Positions 1 through 6,900 of a DNA stretch of 28,779 bases are shown here, in pieces. The notes under the pieces are model-generated. The model was not told the origin of the DNA. It saw only the letters and a list, made by a program, of their open reading frames with translations, and made no database searches. The stretch comes from Verrucomicrobiota bacterium (GTDB taxonomy: Bacteria > Verrucomicrobiota > Verrucomicrobiia > Limisphaerales > UBA1100): NCBI GenBank assembly GCA_028872645.1, contig JAPKDK010000008.1:1-28779 (forward strand), written 5' to 3'. Numbering within the stretch: the first letter of the stretch is position 1; each line of letters opens with the position of its first letter. Position numbers and translations under genes: made by a program.

Positions 1-2
1 GC

Positions 3-179
3 CTAGTGCTCTTCCTCGACGAGGCAGCCGTACTTGGCGAAGGCGTAAATGAAGCCGACGAGATAGGCAAACAACGGCACCATCGAGAGGAGCCCCTCGC
101 CCTTTACCATAATGAGAATAGTCACTCCCATCGCCACGGCCATGGCGAGGATGACTGCAAATGCCTTGAAAAATTGCAT
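3..179 (-). CDS. Small two-helix membrane protein, 58 aa
   Basis: This is a complete short reading frame from ATG (complement of 177-179) to TAG (complement of 3-5). The protein starts MQFFKAFAVILAMAV and ends CLVEEEH. Two hydrophobic stretches, at about residues 5-25 and 30-49, are separated by a short polar turn (KGEG), so a membrane hairpin is likely. The last residues are acidic. I recognise no family. It lies 43 bases downstream of the leucine-rich-repeat lipoprotein on the same strand and could share its transcript. No Shine-Dalgarno sequence is seen. Coding is supported by the clean hydrophobic pattern and the plausible start and stop; function is unknown. Confidence 0.6.
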   Translation of the reverse strand: MQFFKAFAVILAMAVAMGVTILIMVKGEGLLSMVPLFAYLVGFIYAFAKYGCLVEEEH

Positions 180-222
180 ACGCGGCGGACTCTAGCCCAA
201 TAGGCGCGCGGTTCAAGCCTTA

Positions 223-675
223 TTAATAGCGCACCTGCACACCCGGCAGCGCGGCTTTGAGTTCAGCCACGCCGGCATCGGTCACCTTGGTTGGGTACAG
301 AAAAATCTGCCGCAGCGAGCGCACAGCCGCAAGATGCTTGAGACCGGCATCGGTGACCTGTGTGTCGGCAAGGCTAATGATGCGCAGTTGCCTGAGCGGC
401 CGCAGATGCGCCAGCCCTTCATCGCCCACGCCCGTTTTGGCGAGATACAATTCGCGCAACTGCGTGTGCCTTGCGATGTCCGCCAAGTCCGCGTTGGCAA
501 TGGCTTTGTTGGAAAGATCAAGATAGGTAATGCGACCGTGATTATCTTTTTTTACCCCCGCCTCGCCCGCTTGAGAAATCAACCAATCCCCGCCGTCGCC
601 AGTGTTGCCCTCGCCGCCTTGGGGTGTGTCGCAGCCGGCCATCACGAATGCCAATGCGATTAAAATAAATCTCAT
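223..675 (-). CDS. Leucine-rich-repeat lipoprotein, 150 aa
   Basis: The N-terminus MRFILIALAFVMAGC is a lipoprotein signal peptide, with the lipidated cysteine at residue 15, so the mature protein should be membrane-anchored on the outside of the inner membrane or in the outer membrane. A Gly/Asp-rich linker follows. From about residue 45 to the end there are four leucine-rich repeats of about 24 residues with the patterns ITYLDLSN, LRELYLAKTGVGDEGL, LRIISLADTQVTDAGL and LRQIFLYPTKVTDAGV. The T-x-V-T-D-A-G-L form is the ribonuclease-inhibitor-like LRR type common in Planctomycetes and Verrucomicrobia. Such repeats bind proteins; no partner or enzymatic activity can be deduced. The gene lies behind a structured leader with a promoter-like site and a terminator-like hairpin. 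Confidence 0.85.
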   Translation of the reverse strand: MRFILIALAFVMAGCDTPQGGEGNTGDGGDWLISQAGEAGVKKDNHGRITYLDLSNKAIANADLADIARHTQLRELYLAKTGVGDEGLAHLRPLRQLRIISLADTQVTDAGLKHLAAVRSLRQIFLYPTKVTDAGVAELKAALPGVQVRY

Positions 676-730
676 CCCACGAAGATAACCCAGCCGAGCC
701 TCCGGTGCAAACTTTGATAAATTGAATAAT

Positions 731-775
731 AAAAAGAGGAGAGGCGGTCACCAAAAAATGGTAGCCCGCCCCTCG
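731..775 (-). terminator. Intrinsic terminator or attenuator hairpin
   Basis: On minus-strand RNA, bases 774-766 pair with 747-739 as nine continuous pairs (one G-U), then ACC/GGU pairs (762-760 with 752-750) close a loop containing a U run. The stem is followed two bases later by CUUUUUAUUAUU (complement of 736-725). The wobble pair only works in RNA from the minus strand, which fits termination in that direction. It could end transcription from the MLE-family gene (stop at 969) or act inside the leader of the LRR lipoprotein gene. A 12-bp palindrome at 771-782 shares the base of the stem and could compete with it. Confidence 0.55.
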
Positions 776-795
776 TTCGAGGCATGTCACAGACC

Positions 796-823
796 ATTAT
801 ATCCTCAACGAAATATTTGTCTG
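796..823 (-). promoter_or_regulatory. Candidate sigma-70 promoter, minus strand
   Basis: On the minus strand a perfect TATAAT (complement of 796-801) is preceded by a 16-base spacer and CAGACA (complement of 818-823, four of six matches to TTGACA). Transcription would start near 788, about 110 bases before the LRR lipoprotein ATG, so the hairpin at 739-775 would lie in the leader. The prediction rests on sequence match only. Confidence 0.4.
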
Positions 824-867
824 ACTTGTTGGCTGTACTAAGCCCTCGTTAATATAAGTAGAGCAAA

Positions 868-885
868 CCCCGTGCCAACTCGGGG
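868..885 (-). terminator. Weak hairpin downstream of the MLE-family gene
   Basis: CCCCG at 868-872 pairs with CGGGG at 881-885 around an 8-base loop. On the minus strand the hairpin is followed by TTTGCTC, which is a poor U tract. It lies 84 bases past the stop of the MLE-family gene and may help end that transcript. The rest of 676-968 shows no credible coding sequence. Confidence 0.25.
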
Positions 886-968
886 CGGTGCAAAAGCCAA
901 CGGGAAAATAATGAATTCCAAGTGTGCGTGAAAAAACGCGCGTGAAGATTGCGCCTTCGGCACAAAAA

Positions 969-2072
969 TTACTCAATCATCAGCACCGGTTCACCCAGCA
1001 CTTCCATCCGCGGCTGCACGCCCAAGCCGGTCGCAGTGCTGGCGGCGAGGCGACCGCCTTTGCGTTGCGGCGCGCCTTCGGCGATGCTCTTTGTAACGTA
1101 GCTGTTAAAGTCCGTAGAGCTGAAGAGCAACTCCGGCGGCGTGCTGTGCGCCAGCGCGGCGATGGCGGCGGTGACGATGTCGCCGCCCCAGCTGTCCTCA
1201 ATCGTCATCGCGATACCCAGCTCCACGCAGAGGTCGCGCGCTTGTTTTAATTTCGTGAGGCCGCCGAGCTTGCTGATTTTTAGATTTACCCCGTCCATCG
1301 CGCCATCGGCGTGGCCGCGCAGCAATGGCGCGAGGCTGTCGATGTTTTCATCAATAATGAACGGCAAATCCGTGCGGCGGCGAATGACGAGATTTTCCTC
1401 GTAAGTGCGGCACGGTTGCTCGATGTACACATCCACATCGCGCACGGCACGCACCACGCGCGCGGCTTCGTGCATTAGCCAGCCGGTGTTGGCATCAGCC
1501 ACCAATTTATCCGAAGGCTCCAGCACCGCGCGCGCTTCGCGGATGCGCTGGATGTCTTCATCGGGATTGCCGCCCACCTTGAGTTGAAACCGCCGGTAAC
1601 CTTCCTCGCGGTAGCCCGCAATCTTGCGCGCCATTGCCTCGGGAGATTCCTGCGAGATGGCGCGGTACAAAATAAAGTCATCCCCAAAACGGCCCCCGAG
1701 CAATTCGCAAACGCTTTGCCCACTCACCTGCCCGAGCAAATCCCAGCACGCCATATCCAGCGCGCTCTTCACGTAAGGATGGCCTTGCAGTGCTTTGTCC
1801 ATCAGCCGGTTAATAGGCCCGAGCCGCGTGGGGTTTTCGCCAATCAAATGCGGCCCCAACTCGCCGATGCCTGCACGCGCGCCTTCCGCATACGCCGGCA
1901 AATAAAACGGCCCCAACGGGCACACCTCGCCGTGGCCGATGAGGCCGGCGTCGGTTTCGAGGGCCACCACGGTGCTGTCGAACACCGCCACCGATTTTCC
2001 GCCGGCCCATTGGTAGCTGCCTTCGTGCAGCGGGAGATCAACTTGATAAACTTGGATGCGCGTGATTTTCAT
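969..2072 (-). CDS. Mandelate racemase/muconate lactonizing enzyme family protein (enolase superfamily), 367 aa
   Basis: This is a full-length enolase-superfamily enzyme with an N-terminal capping domain (about 1-125) and a (beta/alpha)7-beta barrel. The expected active-site residues are visible: K165 in RRFQLKVGG, metal ligands D193 (VADANTGW), E218 (IEQP) and D241 (IIDEN), and K265 (VNLKISKLGG). A lysine at the end of both the second and sixth barrel strands marks the MLE subgroup, whose members abstract an alpha proton from a carboxylate. The IEDSWGGD segment and the two-lysine layout remind me of the cis-3-hydroxy-L-proline dehydratase and betaine epimerase branch, but the substrate cannot be fixed from sequence alone. 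The first lysine of the usual KxK is Q163. Product is cytoplasmic. The gene stands alone, and no Shine-Dalgarno sequence precedes the ATG. Confidence 0.9.
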   Translation of the reverse strand: MKITRIQVYQVDLPLHEGSYQWAGGKSVAVFDSTVVALETDAGLIGHGEVCPLGPFYLPAYAEGARAGIGELGPHLIGENPTRLGPINRLMDKALQGHPYVKSALDMACWDLLGQVSGQSVCELLGGRFGDDFILYRAISQESPEAMARKIAGYREEGYRRFQLKVGGNPDEDIQRIREARAVLEPSDKLVADANTGWLMHEAARVVRAVRDVDVYIEQPCRTYEENLVIRRRTDLPFIIDENIDSLAPLLRGHADGAMDGVNLKISKLGGLTKLKQARDLCVELGIAMTIEDSWGGDIVTAAIAALAHSTPPELLFSSTDFNSYVTKSIAEGAPQRKGGRLAASTATGLGVQPRMEVLGEPVLMIE

Positions 2073-2126
2073 AGATGAACAAAATGAGATAGCCCGAAAA
2101 AATTCATTTGGCGAACTGTTTTTTGG

Positions 2127-2155
2127 TTGGACATTTTCAGGCGATTGTTTATTAT
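2127..2155 (+). promoter_or_regulatory. Sigma-70-type promoter of the four-helix membrane protein gene
   Basis: TTGGAC (2127-2132) and TATTAT (2150-2155) are separated by exactly 17 bases. Transcription would begin near 2162, leaving a leader of about 24 bases before the ATG at 2186. This is the best promoter match in the window. It also argues against an upstream start at 2108, which would put the promoter inside the coding sequence. Confidence 0.6.
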
Positions 2156-2171
2156 AAAAGCCTCATTAAGA

Positions 2172-2179
2172 AAAGGAGA
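2172..2179 (+). promoter_or_regulatory. Shine-Dalgarno site fixing the start at 2186
   Basis: AAAGGAGA lies 6 bases before ATG 2186 and is a canonical ribosome binding site. It is the only clear one I found ahead of a gene in this window, and it picks 2186 over the longer frame that opens at 2108. Confidence 0.75.
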
Positions 2180-2185
2180 CTGGAA

Positions 2186-2605
2186 ATGACGATGTCCCGA
2201 TGGACAATTGTGTTTGGCTTGCTGCTGGTGGCAATCGGCCTGAGTAGCTATTACTTCACCGGCGCGGAACAGCCCACGGCTTTAATTCCAACTGTGCTGG
2301 GCGTGGCGATGTTTGTGTGCGGCGTGGTGGCGGCGCAGGAGGCGATGCGAATGCTAGCGATGCACGTGGCGGCATTGATCGGCGTGATCGGATTTGTGGG
2401 GCCGGTGGCTACGATTTTCAAAGATGCCGCAAACACGGCGGCGGTGTTGTCCAAGGGATTCACTTCCGCGCTGTGTCTGATGTTCGTGATGATGTGCATC
2501 AACTCCTTCCTCGAAGCCCGCCGCGCGCGCAAAGCGGGAAAGAACACGGATGAAAAGGAGGAATTGAACACAGATATACAGGATGAACAGGATTTAATAT
2601 CCTGA
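2186..2605 (+). CDS. Four-helix integral membrane protein with a repeat-derived tail, 139 aa
   Basis: The start is chosen from the promoter and ribosome binding site just upstream. The protein begins MTMSRWTIVFGLLLVAIGL and has four hydrophobic segments at about residues 5-24, 33-50, 57-78 and 88-108, followed by a basic, then charged, tail (ARRARKAGKNTDEKEELN). It resembles small conserved membrane proteins of unknown function. I cannot name the family. The last 13 codons (from 2567) and the stop codon lie inside a palindromic dispersed repeat, so the tail NTDIQDEQDLIS is repeat-encoded and probably not part of the ancestral protein. It is transcribed toward the peptidase gene on the other strand. 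Confidence 0.75.
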   Translation: MTMSRWTIVFGLLLVAIGLSSYYFTGAEQPTALIPTVLGVAMFVCGVVAAQEAMRMLAMHVAALIGVIGFVGPVATIFKDAANTAAVLSKGFTSALCLMFVMMCINSFLEARRARKAGKNTDEKEELNTDIQDEQDLIS

Positions 2606-2616
2606 AAATCTGTGTT
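2567..2616. repeat. Palindromic dispersed repeat, 18-bp arms
   Basis: Arms 2567-2584 and 2599-2616 are inverted copies with two mismatches around a 14-base loop. Both arms carry the AACACAGAT...CAGGAT motif seen as scattered elements in many environmental bacterial genomes. A related fragment (AACACGGATGAAAAGGA) lies just before it at 2543-2559. The stop codon of the upstream gene (2603-2605) is in the right arm. The element can form a strong RNA hairpin and may serve as a terminator or 3'-end stabiliser. Confidence 0.8.
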
Positions 2617-2633
2617 CTAACTGGTTTCAATAA

Positions 2634-2729
2634 ATTGACCCCATCCCTCCGGTGTTGTTCAATGAAGCTGCCCGCAAACACATCCTCGATCATCTCAATC
2701 GCGGCAAGAAGAAGCCCAAGAAAAAGTAG
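2634..2729 (+). pseudogene. Possible 3' remnant of a gene
   Basis: The frame just after a TAA at 2631-2633 reads IDPIPPVLFNEAARKHILDH and then a lysine-rich end (GKKKPKKK) before TAG at 2727-2729. This looks like a natural protein C-terminus, with an amphipathic helix and a basic tail, but no matching N-terminal part is present. It sits directly beside the palindromic repeat. It may be the stump of a deleted gene; chance cannot be excluded. The rest of 2606-2748 shows nothing else. Confidence 0.25.
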
Positions 2730-2748
2730 TGCCGACCGCAGCAAACGG

Positions 2749-3927
2749 CTAATCCCACGCGCCATATTTTTTGGATTTGTCCTTGGTTTGCCAAACTTCC
2801 CAGCGGAGAAGTTCGCCTTGTTGGTAATGGTTCTCCTGTTTTAACTCGCTATTCTCGCGAAACAATTTCCAAACACCATCCCGTAGATCATTTCGATACA
2901 CACCCTCGGCGCGCTTGTTTCCGTTGGGATGGTTGAGCTGATATTTTCCATCGCGCACGCCTTTGCGGCACCAACCTTCCTCGATTTGCTCGCCTTTGGA
3001 ATTCCAGCGCCGCCACGGGCCTTCGCACACGTGATCACGCAATTCCCAATGCCCGGCGCGTTTTCCGTTTTCGTGATACTCAGTGATGTTCCCCAAACCG
3101 CGCTCGTCCACTTTCACTTCCAGCAACGGAGATTCCTTCTGCGTGCCCGCGTCTGGAACAGTCGGGGTTGGTTCCGGTTTCTCCTCTTCGGGTTCTACCT
3201 CAACTTCCTCTTCCACCGTGATGGGCTTCACCGGATCATCGCGCCATAGCAATGGTTCCACGCCATAAAAATCCTTGAGCCGATCATAGATTTCCGGCCA
3301 CTCCTGTTTGAATCGCTCACCCCGCTCATAAAAAGATTCCGTGGCGCACGCGAAAAATTCCGCTTCGTTCGAACTTCCATAATCGCTAACCGATTCATTG
3401 TCCTTGCCGGTTTCCCTTTGGAAATCCTCAAAATTTTGCGCCACGAATTTTTCCCACTCGCGCGATTCGCTGTAGCTGTCGAAGGGCGGTACGCCGTCGG
3501 CCTTGCCATCGAGTGAGGCAAAATCAATCACGTGGGCAAACTCATGAACCACCAAATTATATCCATCCTGCCCGTCGTTCATTCCAACTTCCGCCCAGTA
3601 CCAACCCAGCTTCACCACGCTATCGGTGGCGCAACCGGCCGCGCCGGGCATATCGATGGGGCTCAGGTCTTTGGGAAACACCTCCACCCGCGTGAGCTTG
3701 CGGTAAATCTTCAGACCGTCCTTTAGGCGCAGCACCGGAATGCACGCCTCGGCGGCGATGCAAACTTTCATTTCCTCGGTGATGTCCTGTCCCGATTTGC
3801 CTTCCCATTTCACTTGGCGGATGAAGGCGGGGATCATCTCCAGCAAGTCAACGCGCAACTCCTCCGGCATACGCCGGTAAAGCGACACGTTTTTTTTCAG
3901 CCATTGTTGGGTTTGTTTGTCGGCCAT
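2749..3927 (-). CDS. MtfA-type zinc peptidase (M90) fused to MORN-like repeats, 392 aa
   Basis: Residues 1-225 match the MtfA/M90 metallopeptidase family. HEFAH (residues 128-132) is the zinc-binding HExxH motif, and E188 or E190 in SSNEAEFFACATESF is the likely third ligand. The upstream GWYWAEVG and the downstream aspartate (HVIDFASLDG) are also family-like. A Glu/Pro-rich linker (about 233-262) leads to a C-terminal domain of several MORN/YwqK-like repeats, with patterns such as ENGKRAGHWELRD, KGVRDGKYQLNHPNGNKR and NDLRDGVWKLF. E. coli MtfA has only the peptidase part. No signal peptide is seen, so it is cytoplasmic. ATG 3927 lies 2 bases after the stop of the helicase-nuclease gene, so translation is probably coupled; a TTG at 3933 is an alternative start overlapping that stop. 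Substrate unknown. Confidence 0.85.
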   Translation of the reverse strand: MADKQTQQWLKKNVSLYRRMPEELRVDLLEMIPAFIRQVKWEGKSGQDITEEMKVCIAAEACIPVLRLKDGLKIYRKLTRVEVFPKDLSPIDMPGAAGCATDSVVKLGWYWAEVGMNDGQDGYNLVVHEFAHVIDFASLDGKADGVPPFDSYSESREWEKFVAQNFEDFQRETGKDNESVSDYGSSNEAEFFACATESFYERGERFKQEWPEIYDRLKDFYGVEPLLWRDDPVKPITVEEEVEVEPEEEKPEPTPTVPDAGTQKESPLLEVKVDERGLGNITEYHENGKRAGHWELRDHVCEGPWRRWNSKGEQIEEGWCRKGVRDGKYQLNHPNGNKRAEGVYRNDLRDGVWKLFRENSELKQENHYQQGELLRWEVWQTKDKSKKYGAWD

Positions 3928-3929
3928 AA

Positions 3930-6900
3930 TCAATCGGGTTGATGAATTTGTTCGTCGCGTTCAACAAGCCGCCCGTCCGCCAGCATCGCGGCCACTCGCT
4001 GGTCCACCCGTTGGCGCATGGGCTCAAGCGTGCGATCGAAGCCCAGCAATCGCGAGGCGGCGATGGAAATATCCTCCGCCTCAATGCCGTAACTTTGCCC
4101 GACGGCCATCAAAATAGCAGCGTCCAACTCGACATCGTCCACGAGTTCAAACTTGCGATCACCGGAATCCAGCTTGCGGCGATCGCGCACCACCACTTTC
4201 GTTGCAGCCGCATCAAAAATAAAATCTCCTTCAAGGCGCACCGCTTGGTCAGCCACCGCTTGGGCCACACCTTTTTCGAACGCCTCCGCGTTGCGCGCGC
4301 CGGGGCGTTTGTCTGCAGCCTTGAGCAACCGGTCGTACACTTCATCGCGATGCACGGGCGATTCGATTTGCACAATCTCGGCAACCCATTTGCCAAGGCT
4401 TTCACTCGAGCGCTCGACCAATTCCTTATTGCCCAACTGAATGCGCGGCTTGGCGATTTGGTACGCCGGTTGGCTCAACGCGCCGGTCAGTTTTGCGGAA
4501 GTCGCTTCGCGGCGAATGGTGCGCAGTTCCTCCAGCCGTTTGCCACGCAATCGATCCGCATTTTCGGATGCCTTCGCCACCGCCACCGGCTTGCCATCGC
4601 GCGCCGCCTCCACGGCCGCCAGCAACCGCGCCTGTTCCTCTTTCGGATGCGCAAACCATTCCACGCTCCACAGCCGATGCACGCGCCAGCCGAGGCCCTC
4701 GAGCACTTGTTGGCGCAACCGATCGCGGTCGCGCGCGGTGCGGGCACGATTGTATTCCGGCCCGTCGCATTCGATGCCCAGCAAATACGCGCCCGTTTGC
4801 GCGGGATTCGCGATGGCAAGGTCGATAAAAAATCCGGCCGTGCCCACTTTCATCTCCACTGAGTGACCGGCTTGCCGGAGAAATTCGGCCACTTCCTCTT
4901 CAAAAAGCGTGCTCACGCCGGCGGTGGTTTCCGCGCTGGTTTCCAGCATTTGGGTCTCGGCGAAATGCAAATAATTTTTGAACACTGCCACCCCGCGGGC
5001 GGACGTGCGTTTGAGGTCAATATCCAGCGCGCGCAAATTCGTGAACACCTCGCACCGCCGACGCGCGCGGGTGATTAGCACATTCAACCGACGCTCGCCG
5101 CCGTCGCTGTTGAGCGGCCCGAAATTCATCGACACCTTGCCGTCCTCATCGCGCCCGTAGCCCACGCTGATGAAAATCACATCCCGTTCATCGCCCTGCA
5201 CGTTCTCGAGGTTTTTCACAAAAAACGGTTCGTGCTCGTGCGCGCCAAAAAATTTCTCGCACGAATTATCCTTCATCCGCATCCGCTCCACTTCGTCGAG
5301 CACCGCCTGCATTTGCTTCACGCTGAAGGCCGCCACGCCGAGCGTTAGATCCGGAAACTCGCGCGCGTGGCGAAACGCCGCCTCGGCCACCGCGCGCGCT
5401 TCCAGCGGATTGGCGCTGGACTGCCCGCGCTCATAAATAGTATCCGGCAAATAATGATACTTAATGCCGAGCGCGGGATCGGCCGGATTGGAGTTGGGAA
5501 AAATCACGAGCTTGCCGTCGTAGAATTCCTGATTGGAAACCGCGATCAACGATTCGTGCCGGCTGCGATAATGCCAGCGCAACATCCGCTGCGGCGCGCG
5601 TTGGCCGGTCATCGTGCCGAGAATGCTCTCGAGATCGGCCAGCTGATTGTCGTCCTCATCCGCGTCGTCTCTGCCGCCGATGGAATCAAAAAAGCGCGTG
5701 GGCGGCATTTGCTTGCTGTCGCCCACCACCACCAGTTGCTTGCCGCGCAGAATGGCGCCGAGCGCGTCGACCGGTTTCACCTGGCTTGCCTCATCAAAAA
5801 TCACGAGGTCAAACTTCATCGCGCCCGGCGGCAGATAATTCGCGATGGACATTGGGCTCATCATGAACACCGGCTTGATCGCCTGAATCGCGCGCCCGGC
5901 CTTGGCCATCAAGCGGCGGATGGGCAAGTGCCGCACGCGCTTTTCGAATTCGCGCATTAAAATACCCAACTGCCCGTTGCCCACCATTACCGGCAACCCC
6001 TCCCAATGCCGCGCGGCGAGCTTGATGCGGTTGAAGAGAAACAGCAATTTGTCCAGCTCGCGAAAGCGGCTGATATCCTGCGCGTGCGCCGTCCTGCTGA
6101 AACGGCGCAGCGGCTCGCGGGAGTCCAGCAGTTCGTGCAGCATCCGCTCGAACCACGCGTTGCGGAACCAATGGACCAAATGCGCCTTGGCGTCGCCCCA
6201 ATCCGCCGCGCCATCGAGCACCCAGCCGAGGCCGGTGGCATTCAGTTCGCCGGCGATTTGATTGTAAAAAATCTGTTCATCGAGCCGGTCGGGATTCGCA
6301 ATCATCACCTCCAACGCCGCCGCTTGCCGGTCAAAATCCTGTTCGTCCAAAAATGCGTTTCGCAGTTCCTCGCTGAACTTCAGCAAATCAAACACGCGAT
6401 TGAGTTGCGCGCGGCAGGCGGTGTGGGCGTTTTCCATTTCCGAGATCAGCCCCGGCAACGCCACGGTGTCCGGATGGGTTTCCAAAAAGTTTAGCAGCTC
6501 CGCATCCACCTCGCCCGCCCGCACTGCGGCACGTTGGGCGGTGGTGAAGTCGCGCACCATCTGCAACTTGGGCCAATCGGATTTCGCGCCTCGCCATTGT
6601 TTGCCAAACGTCTCCGCACCCAACTCCGCCTGCGCCTCGATGGCGGTGCGCAGGCGTGTTTCTTCCATGATGGTTTCGCAGAGTTTCAATAATGCAATCG
6701 GATCCTTCGGCGCTTGGCCCGCGCGGCATAGAGCGCGTACTTCGTTGCGGGCGCGGCGATAATCGCCGAGGATAAATTTGTACCATTTCTCGCCGTGCTC
6801 AATCAGCACCGCCCGCGGCACGAGCACATCGCGCCCCCACGCCTCGGGCAAAAGTTTTTCATCGTGCGATTCGTGAACCGCGCCGAATTGACCACCGGTT

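Noticed and set aside
542..790. Minus-strand open frame of 82 codons across the leader of the LRR gene
   Set aside because: It overlaps the terminator hairpin and the LRR gene start, and its sequence has no protein-like pattern.
2710..2750. Possible minus-strand terminator after the peptidase gene
   Set aside because: Only a 4-bp GCCG/CGGC stem with a U tract 5 bases away; too weak to call, and the U tract comes from lysine codons of the plus-strand stump.
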